From NCBI RefSeq assembly GCF_029893365.1, contig NZ_JARXUZ010000001.1, positions 248,001 to 312,000 on the forward strand: DNA of 64,000 nt. The letters run 5' to 3'. Positions within the stretch are counted from its first letter, which is position 1. Each line of letters starts with the position of its first letter. Positions 17,482 to 26,463 of the stretch are shown here, one piece after another. The notes under the pieces are model-generated. The model did not search any database. It was not told the origin of the DNA and saw only the letters and a list, made by a program, of their open reading frames with translations. Source of the stretch: Cryobacterium sp. CG_9.6 (GTDB lineage Bacteria > Actinomycetota > Actinomycetes > Actinomycetales > Microbacteriaceae). Both the position numbers and the translations under genes were made by a program.

Positions 17482-18536
17482 TGGGCGTCACCATTGAAGG
17501 ACTGCGTGTTGCCTACGGCGAAACGACTGTGCTCGACGGTGTTGACCTGTCGATTCCTCGCGGCAGTCTCGTGGCCGTGCTCGGGCCGAGCGGCTGCGGC
17601 AAGACCACCCTGCTGCGTGCGGTGGCCGGACTTCTCCCGGCGCTGGGTGGATCCATTAGTGTGGCGGGTCGGCTCGTGTCGTCGCCGACCGTGCAGGTAG
17701 CCCCGGAGAAGCGCGGCATGGGCTGGGTACCGCAGGACGCCTCACTGTTTCCGCACCTCACCGTGGGTGAAAACATCGGCTTCGGCCTGCCGAAGGGCTC
17801 GCGTGGCACCCGTTCGGCACGGGCCGAGCGTATTCGCGCGCTCGCCGAACTCGTGGGTTTGACCGAACAGGTGGACCGCGCTCCCTCGCAGCTGTCCGGC
17901 GGGCAGGCGCAGCGCGTGTCGCTCGCGCGTGCGCTGGCCGCCCGCCCCGATCTGATGCTGCTCGACGAGCCGTTCGCCGCCCTCGATCCGCTGCTCCGAG
18001 CGGAACTGCGCGCCGAGGTGGCCGCCCTGCTCCACCAGCAGCAGAGCACGAGCCTGCTCGTGACGCATGATCAGGAAGAGGCTCTCTCGCTCGCGGACTA
18101 TGTGGCGGTCATGCGTGGCGGTCGCATCCTGCAGTTCGGCACGCCCGGTGACGTGTACGAGCGACCCGTCGACCCGTGGGTTGCTGCGTTCGTGGGCGAC
18201 ACGGTGGAGCTCGACGGCCGCTGGGTCGCTGGCGCAGACGGTAACCAGGTTGATTGTGCTCTCGGGCGCATCGACTGCACCTGGATGGGCACTGTCCCCA
18301 TCGACGGCGATGCGGTGCGCATCATGCTCCGCCCGGAGTGGTTGTGCTTTGGCCAGGAGGGAACTTCCGCCCTCGCCACGTCGATTGCCTACGCGGGCCA
18401 CGATGCGCTCGTTACCTGCACGCTCGCCGAGGGCACCACCGTGCGAGCTCGAATCGCCGCGCCCGAACTGCCGCAGCGCGGCGCTCGCGTTTCCATCGGT
18501 GTGCGCCAACAGGCCCTCGCCTACCCGCTCGGCTGA
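17481..18536 (+). CDS. Iron ABC transporter ATP-binding protein
   Basis: A 351-residue ABC ATPase. Walker A is GPSGCGKTT near residue 36, the signature is LSGGQAQR near 135, Walker B is LMLLDEPFAALD near 156, and the switch His lies in VTHDQEEAL. The C-terminal 110 residues form a TOBE-like regulatory part, as in FbpC. GTG 17481 follows AAGGAGG and overlaps the permease stop by one base; a longer frame exists but lies inside the permease gene. It energises ferric iron import at the cytoplasmic face. Confidence 0.93.
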   Translation: MGVTIEGLRVAYGETTVLDGVDLSIPRGSLVAVLGPSGCGKTTLLRAVAGLLPALGGSISVAGRLVSSPTVQVAPEKRGMGWVPQDASLFPHLTVGENIGFGLPKGSRGTRSARAERIRALAELVGLTEQVDRAPSQLSGGQAQRVSLARALAARPDLMLLDEPFAALDPLLRAELRAEVAALLHQQQSTSLLVTHDQEEALSLADYVAVMRGGRILQFGTPGDVYERPVDPWVAAFVGDTVELDGRWVAGADGNQVDCALGRIDCTWMGTVPIDGDAVRIMLRPEWLCFGQEGTSALATSIAYAGHDALVTCTLAEGTTVRARIAAPELPQRGARVSIGVRQQALAYPLG

Positions 18537-18542
18537 CTCCCC

Positions 18543-18652
18543 GGCGCCAAACGCACCTTCCCGGGCTCCGGGAGGGTGCGAACGCCGCCGGGCGGCCGGT
18601 CCCTGGCGCCAATGACACCTTCCCGGGCTCCACGAAGGTGCGAAGGCCGCCG
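18543..18652. repeat. Two tandem copies of a REP-like palindromic unit
   Basis: Units start GGCGCCAA at 18543 and 18605, a 62-bp period. The first carries a 13-bp hairpin, CGCACCTTCCCGG (18552-18564) with CCGGGAGGGTGCG (18568-18580). The second has CACCTTC (18616-18622) with GAAGGTG (18634-18640). A third copy of the unit lies at 38191-38235. The locus separates two convergent genes. Confidence 0.75.
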
Positions 18653-18685
18653 GCGAGTGGGGGCGGCAGGCGCAGAGAGCAGATG

Positions 18686-20095
18686 TCAGCGCGCGCCGAC
18701 CACCATCCAGCGCGCCGACCGGGCGCGCAGCCCGAGCGTGACCGCGCGAGCACCCAGGTAACCGAGGGCGAACGCGGCCATCAGCAGGGCCAGGCCGGTG
18801 GATCCGTTCGGCGCCCAGACCAGTACGGCGAGGGCCAGGGGAACGAACGCGGCGAGGTTTACCAGACCGGTCAGGGCGAGGTACCGCGCGTCTCCGGCAC
18901 CGATCAGCACCCCGTCGAGCACGAAGACCACTCCGCCGAGCGGCACCGAGAGCCCGAGGATCACCAGGGTGGCCGGCAGCAGGTCGGTGACCGCCGGGGA
19001 GTTCGTAAACAGATGCCCAAGCACGCCACTGGACGCGATCACGACAACGGCGAGTCCCGCTCCACCCAGTACGCCCCACTCGAGGCAGCGGCGCAGTACG
19101 GCTCGCACCGACGCCACGTCCCCGGCCCCCAGGCCACGGCCTACCAGCGCCTGCGCGGCAATGGCCAGGGCGTCGAGGGTGAAGGCAAGCGTGGCGAAGA
19201 GGGTCATGGCGATCTGAAAGGCGGCGAGTTCGGGCGAGCCGAGCTGCGCCGCCACGAAGACTGCCAGCAGCATCGCCGCCCGCAGGCTCAGCGTGCGCAC
19301 GAACAGCCAGCCACCGCTGCGCGCACCGAGCAGCAGCCCCGCGCGGTGGGGGCGCAGCGGTGCGTTTTCGCGGCGGGCGTGGCGCACGACCACCGTGAGA
19401 TACACCAGCACCATGCCCCACTGGGCGACGACCGTGCCCACCGCGGAGCCGGCGATCCCCCAGCCGAGCAGGTAGATGAAGACGTAGTTGAGCACAATGT
19501 TCACCCCGAAGCCGATTCCCGCTACGAAGAGCGGCGTGCGGGTGTCTTGCAGTCCGCGCAGCAACCCGGTCGCGGCAAAGACCAGCAGCATGGCCGGTAA
19601 GCCGAACATGGAGATGCCGAGGTAGGTGGCGGCATCCGCTGTCACGGACGCTTCGGCCCCAAACGCGCCGACCAGCGCCGGCGTTGCGGCGCGTCCCACC
19701 ACGGCGAGCACGATACCCAGGCCCAGGGCGAGCCAGAGTCCGTCGATGCCCACGCTCACCGCCCGGCGGGTGTCGCCGGCACCCAGCCAGCGCGCTACGG
19801 CGGGGGTGGTGCTGTAGGCGAGAAAAACCATGAGGCCAATGATCGTCTGCAGCACGGCGCTGGCGAGTCCGAGGCCGGCCAGGGGTGTGGTGCCCAGGTG
19901 ACCCACCATGGCGGAATCGGCCAGCAGGAAGAGTGGCTCGGCGATAAGCGCCCCGAGGGCGGGTACGGCGAGGCGCAGAATGTCGCGGTCAATGGCCTGA
20001 GGCCTGAAAAGTCTGATGATCTTGACTCTAGTTCGCTGCTGACCCGCACCAAAACGGCTGAGCGAGCGTACTCTCAGCGCTATGAACGCTGTCAT
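18686..20095 (-). CDS. MATE-family efflux transporter (DinF-like)
   Basis: A 469-residue multidrug and toxin extrusion protein with about twelve membrane segments. The family opening RDILRLAVPALGALIAEPLFLLADSAMVGHLG, read in parts, starts near residue 38; a second repeat begins near residue 255. The only usable in-frame start before the first membrane segment is ATG 20095, so the gene's 5' end overlaps the divergent ABC gene by 14 bp. The extra N-terminal 37 residues are Arg-rich and may be partly non-native if an unusual start is used. Likely proton- or sodium-driven drug export. Confidence 0.85.
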   Translation of the reverse strand: MTAFIALRVRSLSRFGAGQQRTRVKIIRLFRPQAIDRDILRLAVPALGALIAEPLFLLADSAMVGHLGTTPLAGLGLASAVLQTIIGLMVFLAYSTTPAVARWLGAGDTRRAVSVGIDGLWLALGLGIVLAVVGRAATPALVGAFGAEASVTADAATYLGISMFGLPAMLLVFAATGLLRGLQDTRTPLFVAGIGFGVNIVLNYVFIYLLGWGIAGSAVGTVVAQWGMVLVYLTVVVRHARRENAPLRPHRAGLLLGARSGGWLFVRTLSLRAAMLLAVFVAAQLGSPELAAFQIAMTLFATLAFTLDALAIAAQALVGRGLGAGDVASVRAVLRRCLEWGVLGGAGLAVVVIASSGVLGHLFTNSPAVTDLLPATLVILGLSVPLGGVVFVLDGVLIGAGDARYLALTGLVNLAAFVPLALAVLVWAPNGSTGLALLMAAFALGYLGARAVTLGLRARSARWMVVGAR

Positions 20096-21011
20096 TGCGG
20101 CGCAGGGTCTTCAGAAGAGGTTCGGGCATGTGGAGGCCCTCACCGACCTGGACCTTGAGGTGACCGAGGGCGAGATCCATGGGTTCCTCGGCCCCAATGG
20201 TGCGGGTAAGTCCACGACGATCCGCATTCTGCTGGGTCTCGTGCGGGCCACCGCGGGTACAGCGACAGTGCTCGGTCGCAATCCATGGACGGATGCCGCG
20301 GGCATCCACCAACGCATGGGGTACGTACCGGGGGATGTGAGCGTGTGGCCGAGCCTGTCCGGTGGCGAAACCATTGACGTGCTCTGTCGCCTGCGCGGCG
20401 TGCGGCCCGGTGCGAATGCCGCCCGCCGGCAACACCTGATCGACGTTTTTCAACTTGATCCCACCAAGAAGGGACGCACGTATTCCACGGGCAATCGGCA
20501 GAAGGTGGCGCTCATTGCCGCTCTCGCAGCCCCGGCCGACCTGCTGATTCTCGACGAACCCACCGCCGGGCTGGATCCACTGATGGAGGCTGTGTTTCGT
20601 CAGGAAGTGCAGGCCGCAAGCGAGAATGGGGTGACCGTGTTGCTGTCCAGTCACATCCTCTCGGAGGTCGAGCGGCTGTGCGATCGCGTCACCATCATTC
20701 GTCGGGGTGTCACGATCGAGACGGGATCCCTCGCGCAGTTGCGCCACCTCACCCGCACTCAGGTGAGTTTCTCCGCGTCCAGCCTCGGCCCGCTCACGGT
20801 TACCGCCTTTCAGAACCACATGCCGCGCGCCCATGATGTGACCCTCGACGCGGGGCGCATCACCTTCACAACCGACAGCGACCGTTTGCCCGACGTGCTC
20901 CCGATTTTGGCCACTCTGCGTGTGGAGGGACTCACCGTGGCGCCACCCTCTCTGGAGGAGCTTTTTCTCCGCCACTACCGCGACGACCCGGCCGTGCGAG
21001 AGCACCCGTGA
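20082..21011 (+). CDS. ABC exporter ATP-binding protein
   Basis: A 309-residue ATPase of the DrrA/multidrug type. Walker A is GPNGAGKSTT near residue 38, the signature region is YSTGNRQKVAL near 136, Walker B is LLILDEPTAGLDPLM near 154, and the switch His is in SSHILSE. A C-terminal domain of about 90 residues follows. No Shine-Dalgarno is visible before ATG 20082, so a leaderless transcript is possible. It overlaps the permease gene by 4 bp (GTGA) and the divergent MATE gene by 14 bp at its start. Confidence 0.9.
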   Translation: MNAVIAAQGLQKRFGHVEALTDLDLEVTEGEIHGFLGPNGAGKSTTIRILLGLVRATAGTATVLGRNPWTDAAGIHQRMGYVPGDVSVWPSLSGGETIDVLCRLRGVRPGANAARRQHLIDVFQLDPTKKGRTYSTGNRQKVALIAALAAPADLLILDEPTAGLDPLMEAVFRQEVQAASENGVTVLLSSHILSEVERLCDRVTIIRRGVTIETGSLAQLRHLTRTQVSFSASSLGPLTVTAFQNHMPRAHDVTLDAGRITFTTDSDRLPDVLPILATLRVEGLTVAPPSLEELFLRHYRDDPAVREHP

Positions 21012-22648
21012 ACACCATCGGCACCCTTTGCTGGCTGCGCGCACGGCGTGACGGCGGGCACCTCACCGTGTGGATCACCGCGCTGGCCGTGCTCGTGTCG
21101 TTGAGTGTGCCGGCAGTGACGGTGAGCTTCGGAAGCACTGCCGACCGGGAGGCCCTCGTGCGTCTGGCGATCGGCGCGCCGAGTGTGCTGATGCTGCGTG
21201 GCATACCCCAGGGAGCAAATGTTGATGCTCTCCTTTTCTTTCAACTGTTCACGTTCCTGGCCGTGATGGTTGCCCTCATGAACACCTTTCTCGCCGTGCG
21301 GCACAGCCGGGCGGAGGAAGAGTCGGGGCGAGCCGACCTGGTGGGCGCAACATCGGCTGGTCGTCTGAAACCTCTGATCGCAACCGTGCTGCACGGGGTG
21401 GGCACGAATGTTCTGACGGGCACAGTGGTGGCGGGCGGCTTCGTGGCGGCCGGTCTCCAGGTGCGGGGAGCGCTCGTAAGCGGCCTGGCCCTCGGGGCGA
21501 CCGGGTTGGTCTTTCTGGCCGTGGGTCTGCTGTCATCGCAGGTGATGCGCACCAGCCGCGGCGCCAACGGACTCGCCGCAGCCCTGGTGGGCGTGGCCTA
21601 CGCGCTGCGCGCCGCAGGGGATGCTGCGGGCAGCATCAATCCCGACGGCCTCAGCATGACCAGTGCCTGGCCGAGCTGGCTCTCACCGATTGGCTGGGGT
21701 CAGCAGACGAGCGCCTTCACGGCAAACGACGCCACACCTCTACTGCTTGATCTGGCCCTGGCCGCGGTGCTGCTTGCCACCGTGGGGGCGCTGCAGTCGA
21801 GACGGGACCTCGGCGCCAGTCTCCTCTCCGGGCGGGCAGGCCGAGCACATGCCGCGGACTCTTTGCGCGGCTCGGCGAGTCTGATCTGGCGACTGCACTG
21901 GCCGGCGGTTGCCGGCTGGTGCGTGGTCGGCCTGGTCTTCGGGCTGCTGGCGGGCACGCTCGGAGAGACCGTTCGTGACCTCGTGCGGTCCAATGCAGAT
22001 ATGCTCGCTGCCCTCAGCAGCATTACCGACGGTCCAACACCCGCCGGCACGGTGAGCGACGGCACCATCGTTGATGTGTTTGTCGCCGCCATGTTCAGCA
22101 TCGTGGGCGTGGTGGCGGCCGCCGCCGCCACCCAAACCATGATTCGGATGCGGCAGGACGAGGTGAATCGTACGGCCGAGCTGCTGCTGGCCACGGGGCT
22201 CACACGCATCCGCTGGCTGCTTGACTACGTGCTCGTGGGCGTCATCGCCAGTAGTGCTGTGCTCCTCGTGGCGGTGATCGGCGGAAGCGTGGGGCTCCTC
22301 CGGTCTCCCGGTCCAGCCGAACGACTCGGGAGTGTGCTCGCCGCGGGCGTTGCCCAGCTTCCCGCGGCCCTCCTCATTCTCACGATCGCGGCAGCCCTCT
22401 TCACCTATGTACCGCTGTGGTGCATGGGGCTCAGTTGGGCCGTTCTCGTGAGCTCCGTGTTTATTGGCCAATTCGGTGGCCTCCTCGGGTTGTCGGAGGC
22501 GATTCGTGCGCTCTCGCCATTCACCCACACGCCGCTCGTTGCCGTACCGGGCACCGACTGGAGCGGGGCGGGGGTGATGCTTGCGCTGGCCGTGGCCGTC
22601 GCCCTGCTCGCGAGTCTGGGAATGCGTCGCCGCGAGCTATCGACCTAA
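21008..22648 (+). CDS. ABC exporter permease (polyketide-antibiotic-exporter type)
   Basis: A 546-residue membrane protein with about twelve segments in two halves. It resembles actinobacterial exporter permeases paired with DrrA-like ATPases: a conserved cytoplasmic loop HSRAEEESGRADLV near residue 98 is repeated in the second half as IRMRQDEVNRTAELLLATGLTR, near 378. GTG 21008 overlaps the ATPase stop, so translation is coupled. The exported compound is unknown. Confidence 0.87.
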   Translation: MNTIGTLCWLRARRDGGHLTVWITALAVLVSLSVPAVTVSFGSTADREALVRLAIGAPSVLMLRGIPQGANVDALLFFQLFTFLAVMVALMNTFLAVRHSRAEEESGRADLVGATSAGRLKPLIATVLHGVGTNVLTGTVVAGGFVAAGLQVRGALVSGLALGATGLVFLAVGLLSSQVMRTSRGANGLAAALVGVAYALRAAGDAAGSINPDGLSMTSAWPSWLSPIGWGQQTSAFTANDATPLLLDLALAAVLLATVGALQSRRDLGASLLSGRAGRAHAADSLRGSASLIWRLHWPAVAGWCVVGLVFGLLAGTLGETVRDLVRSNADMLAALSSITDGPTPAGTVSDGTIVDVFVAAMFSIVGVVAAAAATQTMIRMRQDEVNRTAELLLATGLTRIRWLLDYVLVGVIASSAVLLVAVIGGSVGLLRSPGPAERLGSVLAAGVAQLPAALLILTIAAALFTYVPLWCMGLSWAVLVSSVFIGQFGGLLGLSEAIRALSPFTHTPLVAVPGTDWSGAGVMLALAVAVALLASLGMRRRELST

Positions 22649-22704
22649 CCTGCCAGATGCTCGAAGGGCACCCGGCGCCCAGCACACCGCAATAGGGTGG
22701 AGGT

Positions 22705-24669
22705 ATGACTGATCAGGTGAGCGCATCCGGAATCGACCGTACTGAACTTGACCCGGAGACCCGGCCGCAAGACGATCTCTTTCGACACGTGAACGGAAAG
22801 TGGATCTCACGCAGCGAAATTCCCGCCGACAAGGCGCGCTGGGGTTCTTTCACGCTTCTGGCCGAAGAATCGGAGAAGGCGGTGCGTGACATCATTGTCG
22901 AGGCGCAGAGCGCTGAGACGGGCACGTTAGAGCGCAAATTTGGAGATCTCTTCACGAGTTTTCTCGACGAGGAGCGCATTGAGGCGCTGGGTGCCACACC
23001 TCTGGTGGCCGACCTCGCCACCGTCGACGCCATCACCTCCATCTCCGAGCTGCTCGCCGACCTCGGTCGGCTCGAGCGCGCGGGCGTGAGCGGTGCGTTC
23101 CACCTCTTTGTCGACAATGACCCGGGAGATCCCGAGCGGTACCGCGTGTTCATCGAGCAGGGTGGCCTCGGGCTCCCCGACGAGTCCTACTATCGCGAAG
23201 AGAAGTTTGCCTCCATTCGCGAGGCCTACGTGCCCTTCGTGGAGCGGATGTTTACCCTCGCGGGCCTCGACCAGGCCGCCGATCGTGCGCAGCGCGTGTT
23301 TGAGCTGGAGACCGAGCTTGCCGTTCACCACTGGAGCAAGGTGGAAACTCGCGACAGCGAGAAGACCTACAACCTGCGCACCTGGGGCCAGGTCTCGGCG
23401 CTCGCCGCGGGCGCCGACATCGACCTCTGGCTGGAAGGCATCGACGCCCCGGCCGGCACGCTGGATGAGGTTATTGTGCGCGAACCGAGCTTCATCGTGG
23501 GGCTTGCCGCCACCATGACCGAGGAACGCCTCGAAGCCTGGCAGGACTGGCTGCGTTGGCAGATCATCCGCTCGAGCGCCTCATATCTCTCCGGTGATTT
23601 CGTGGAGACCAGCTTTGACTTCTACGGCCGTACGCTGAGTGGCACGCCGCAACTGCGCGAGCGCTGGAAGCGCGGCGTCTCCCTCGTGGAGGGCGCGCTC
23701 GGCGAGGCAGTGGGCCGCATCTACGTGGATCGCCACTTCCAGCCCAGCGCCAAGGAAAGCATGGATGTGCTGGTGGAGCACCTCGTGGAGGCGTACCGCC
23801 AGAGCATCTCCACGCTGGAGTGGATGACCGAGGAGACGCGCGGTCGTGCCCTCGAGAAGCTCACGAAGTTCACCCCCAAGATCGGCTACCCGGTGAAGTG
23901 GCGCGACTACTCGAACCTCGAGATGACGCCCGACGACCTGATCCGCAATATTCGTGCCACCAACGAATTCGAGTTCCAGCGGGAACTGGGCAAGATCGGC
24001 AAGCCGCTCGACCGCGACGAGTGGTTCATGACGCCGCAGACCATCAACGCGTACTACAACCCTGGGTTCAACGAGATCGTGTTCCCCGCCGCCATTTTGC
24101 AGTTCCCATTCTTTGTAGCCGAGCGGGATGCCGCAGCAAACTACGGCGCCATCGGTGCGGTTATCGGTCACGAGATCGGTCACGGCTTTGATGATCAGGG
24201 TTCCAAGTACGACGGCGATGGGCGCCTCACCGACTGGTGGACCGAGGAAGACCGTGCCGCCTTCGAACAGCGCACGAGCTCACTCATCGCGCAGTATGAC
24301 GGCCTCTTTCCGCTGCAGGTGCCCGAGCACCACGTGAACGGCGCCCTCACGATCGGTGAGAACATTGGCGACCTGGGTGGCCTGTCCATCGCCTGGAAGG
24401 CTTATCTTCTGTCCCTGGAGGGCGCGGAGCCGCCCGTCGTGGACGGCCTCACCGGCGCCGAGCGGTTCTTCTTCTCCTGGGCTCAGGCGTGGCAGATGAA
24501 GCTGCGCGATGCCGAGGCGATCCGTCTGCTCTCCATCGACCCGCACTCCCCGAACGAGTTCCGGTGCAACCAGATCGTGCGCAACCTGGAACCGTTCTAC
24601 GCCGCCTTCGGCGTGACCGAAGCGGATGCGCTGTGGCTTGCCCCCGAGGAACGGGTCACGATCTGGTAG
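22705..24669 (+). CDS. pepO: M13-family zinc metallopeptidase (PepO-like)
   Basis: A 654-residue neprilysin-type oligopeptidase. The zinc motif HEIGH sits in VIGHEIGHGFDDQG near residue 490. The third ligand lies in GENIGDLGGLSIAW near 551, and NAYYNP (substrate binding) near 448. The C-terminal RCNQIVRNLEPFYAAFGV and final tryptophan are family hallmarks. There is no signal peptide or membrane anchor, so it should act in the cytoplasm on peptides. It appears monocistronic; ATG 22705 follows GGAGG closely. Confidence 0.95.
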   Translation: MTDQVSASGIDRTELDPETRPQDDLFRHVNGKWISRSEIPADKARWGSFTLLAEESEKAVRDIIVEAQSAETGTLERKFGDLFTSFLDEERIEALGATPLVADLATVDAITSISELLADLGRLERAGVSGAFHLFVDNDPGDPERYRVFIEQGGLGLPDESYYREEKFASIREAYVPFVERMFTLAGLDQAADRAQRVFELETELAVHHWSKVETRDSEKTYNLRTWGQVSALAAGADIDLWLEGIDAPAGTLDEVIVREPSFIVGLAATMTEERLEAWQDWLRWQIIRSSASYLSGDFVETSFDFYGRTLSGTPQLRERWKRGVSLVEGALGEAVGRIYVDRHFQPSAKESMDVLVEHLVEAYRQSISTLEWMTEETRGRALEKLTKFTPKIGYPVKWRDYSNLEMTPDDLIRNIRATNEFEFQRELGKIGKPLDRDEWFMTPQTINAYYNPGFNEIVFPAAILQFPFFVAERDAAANYGAIGAVIGHEIGHGFDDQGSKYDGDGRLTDWWTEEDRAAFEQRTSSLIAQYDGLFPLQVPEHHVNGALTIGENIGDLGGLSIAWKAYLLSLEGAEPPVVDGLTGAERFFFSWAQAWQMKLRDAEAIRLLSIDPHSPNEFRCNQIVRNLEPFYAAFGVTEADALWLAPEERVTIW

Positions 24670-24738
24670 GTCACCCACTCGTGCGTTAGGGTATTTGCGG
24701 GGAATGCCCTTGCGAAGAGAGGCTCGTCGAGAGTGGTT

Positions 24739-25641
24739 ATGGCAGTTCGGGATTCGGAGAAGCGCTCGAGGCACCTGGCCGAGAATCACGGCAAGCACCG
24801 CGGCTCTGAGGTGCCCGAAAACTTTTCCCGCGGATTCGAAGCGCTTGCCGGCCTGGCCGTGAGTGGTGTGCAGGTGTCGGCGCGGGCTACCGATCTCACC
24901 ACTGGCCGGGTGCTGTTTTCGGTGGATGACCACGTGGTCATGCCCACGTCGCACATTGGCACCGTGCTGCTGCTCATCGAGGTGGCCGCCAAGCTGCGTG
25001 AGTCCGATTTTGACGCGTACACGATTCTGGACCGCACCGCCTCGGACTCCGTCTCGGGTGCCGGCATCTGGCAACATCTGCAGGCCCCGTCGCTGCCGAT
25101 CGCCGACCTCGCGGCGCTCGTGGGGTCGACGAACGACAGCCTCGCCACGAACGTGCTCATTCGTGCGGTGGGCCTCGACGCGGTGCATGCTCGCACGGAG
25201 AAGTTGGGCCTAACGCGATCGGCTTTGCTCGATCGCGTCCGCGACACGCGTGGCCCCGACGATGCTCCCCAGCTGTCGGTTGGGAGCGCCAAGGAACTCA
25301 CTTGGCTCTTCACCGCGCTCGCGCGGGGTGAGATCATTGACGCCGAAACCAGTGCGCGGGTGCTGAGCTGGCTCTCGCTCAACACGGATCTCACACTGGT
25401 TGCCGGCGCGTTTGGTCTCGACCCCTTCGCTCACCGTGAGGGAGACCACGGACTGCTGCTGGTGAACAAAACCGGAACGACAGTTGGTGTGCGGAGCGAA
25501 GTGGGAATTCTGCGTGGACCCCGCGCCGGTGTCACGTACGCCGTGGCGATGTCGTTCATGGACACGGCCCTACCCGTGCGTTTGGCCGTACACGAGGGCC
25601 TCCGCTCCATTGGCGTGGACCTGCTCGAGTACGTGCACTGA
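24739..25641 (+). CDS. Class A beta-lactamase-like protein with degenerate active site
   Basis: A 300-residue soluble protein of the serine-hydrolase (class A beta-lactamase/PBP) fold. The KTG motif is present (VNKTGTT near residue 242). The S-x-x-K site reads MPTSHIGTVLLLIE: no serine is followed three residues later by lysine, and an ungapped comparison with active actinobacterial relatives puts His at the Ser position and Thr at the Lys position. The SDN site reads STNDSLATN. No signal peptide is seen. It is therefore probably a cytoplasmic pseudoenzyme or binding protein. It is convergent with the protease-inhibitor genes. ATG 24739 preferred; GTG 24733 possible. Confidence 0.78.
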   Translation: MAVRDSEKRSRHLAENHGKHRGSEVPENFSRGFEALAGLAVSGVQVSARATDLTTGRVLFSVDDHVVMPTSHIGTVLLLIEVAAKLRESDFDAYTILDRTASDSVSGAGIWQHLQAPSLPIADLAALVGSTNDSLATNVLIRAVGLDAVHARTEKLGLTRSALLDRVRDTRGPDDAPQLSVGSAKELTWLFTALARGEIIDAETSARVLSWLSLNTDLTLVAGAFGLDPFAHREGDHGLLLVNKTGTTVGVRSEVGILRGPRAGVTYAVAMSFMDTALPVRLAVHEGLRSIGVDLLEYVH

Positions 25642-25682
25642 CCCGCGTACATTGACCCGCGGTCATCCAGATGCGGCGGCAC

Positions 25683-26012
25683 TCACTCCGGCATCACATT
25701 AACCTCAATCTCCACGGATTCGATGGGCTCGTCTTCCCAGGGGCGAACGAGGGTGAGTCTCAATCGCCCTGACCCGTCTGCGACGGCCTGAAATGTGAGG
25801 ATTCGCCCGGCTGCAGCGCCGGGCAAGCCTCCGCGAAAGTGATCGAGTCGGTCGTCGTCGAGCCGTACATTGGTCGGTTCCGCAGCCACCTTCCAGAGGT
25901 ATCCAGCACCCCCGATCTGGTTCAGGCGAATCTCGAGCGTGTCGCCAACCGGAAGGTCGACGACAGCGCCCGAGACCGGGTTATCCAGAATGCGATGGGC
26001 CACACTCACCAC
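25683..26012 (-). CDS. Chagasin-family (I42) cysteine protease inhibitor
   Basis: A 109-residue protein with the three loops that plug papain-type active sites. The first loop is LNQIGGAGYLWKV near residue 31 (chagasin NPTTGYxW). A Gly-rich loop GLPGAAAGRILTF lies near 62, and the RPW loop LVRPWEDE near 88. No signal peptide, so it should be cytoplasmic, unlike most bacterial chagasins. The start is GTG 26012 or, with a GTGA overlap on the upstream stop, GTG 26009. It is the last gene after a papain-family protease, which is its probable target. Confidence 0.85.
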   Translation of the reverse strand: MVSVAHRILDNPVSGAVVDLPVGDTLEIRLNQIGGAGYLWKVAAEPTNVRLDDDRLDHFRGGLPGAAAGRILTFQAVADGSGRLRLTLVRPWEDEPIESVEIEVNVMPE

Positions 26013-26437
26013 ACGTACATCGTGTTGAGCGTGCCCGCCGGGTTCTCATCCACATACGGCGCGGACCCCACGGCTCGGGCGTGTGCCGAGAGCAGCGTGA
26101 GAGCCGTGGATCCGGTGTCGGTGAGGGGGTCCAGTCGCTTCCAACCGGCGGTCTGCAGAAACACCCACGCGTTGCGGTTGCTCTGCTCCGCCCAGAGCGC
26201 GGTGATCAGCTGGCCGCTGATCGCGACACGGGCCGCGTCCCGGGCAAAGAGTGAACCCGGAGGGCTCATATCGGGCTCGGTCGCGGGCGCAGCCTCCACC
26301 TCAATCTCGGCCACGTTCAGTGCGAACAGGTCGGCGAGGTCCTCGGCCGAGAGCTGCCGGGGCATCGTGTCGGTGGGTCGTGGCGCCGCTATGGGGGTGG
26401 AACGGTGGGAATTCGATCGGTCGTTGGTGATCGTCAT
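26006..26437 (-). CDS. Small protein sharing the C-terminal domain of the adjacent papain-like protease
   Basis: A 143-residue protein with a disordered start (Ser, Pro and Arg rich, about 30 residues), a short acidic helix region near LSAEDLADLFALN, and a compact C-terminal domain from about residue 80. That domain (RNAWVFLQTAGWKRLDPLT, ending TMYVW) aligns without large gaps with the end of the protease next door (RNGWIYVQDNGWLRVGGLT, ending QTYTY). ATG 26437 has AAGGAG 7 bases upstream; ATG 26443 is too close. It is 26 bp after the protease and overlaps the inhibitor start. It may be a decoy, regulator or substrate carrier; the function is unknown. Confidence 0.72.
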   Translation of the reverse strand: MTITNDRSNSHRSTPIAAPRPTDTMPRQLSAEDLADLFALNVAEIEVEAAPATEPDMSPPGSLFARDAARVAISGQLITALWAEQSNRNAWVFLQTAGWKRLDPLTDTGSTALTLLSAHARAVGSAPYVDENPAGTLNTMYVW

Positions 26438-26463
26438 GATCATGCTCCTTCGTGGTGTGGCGA

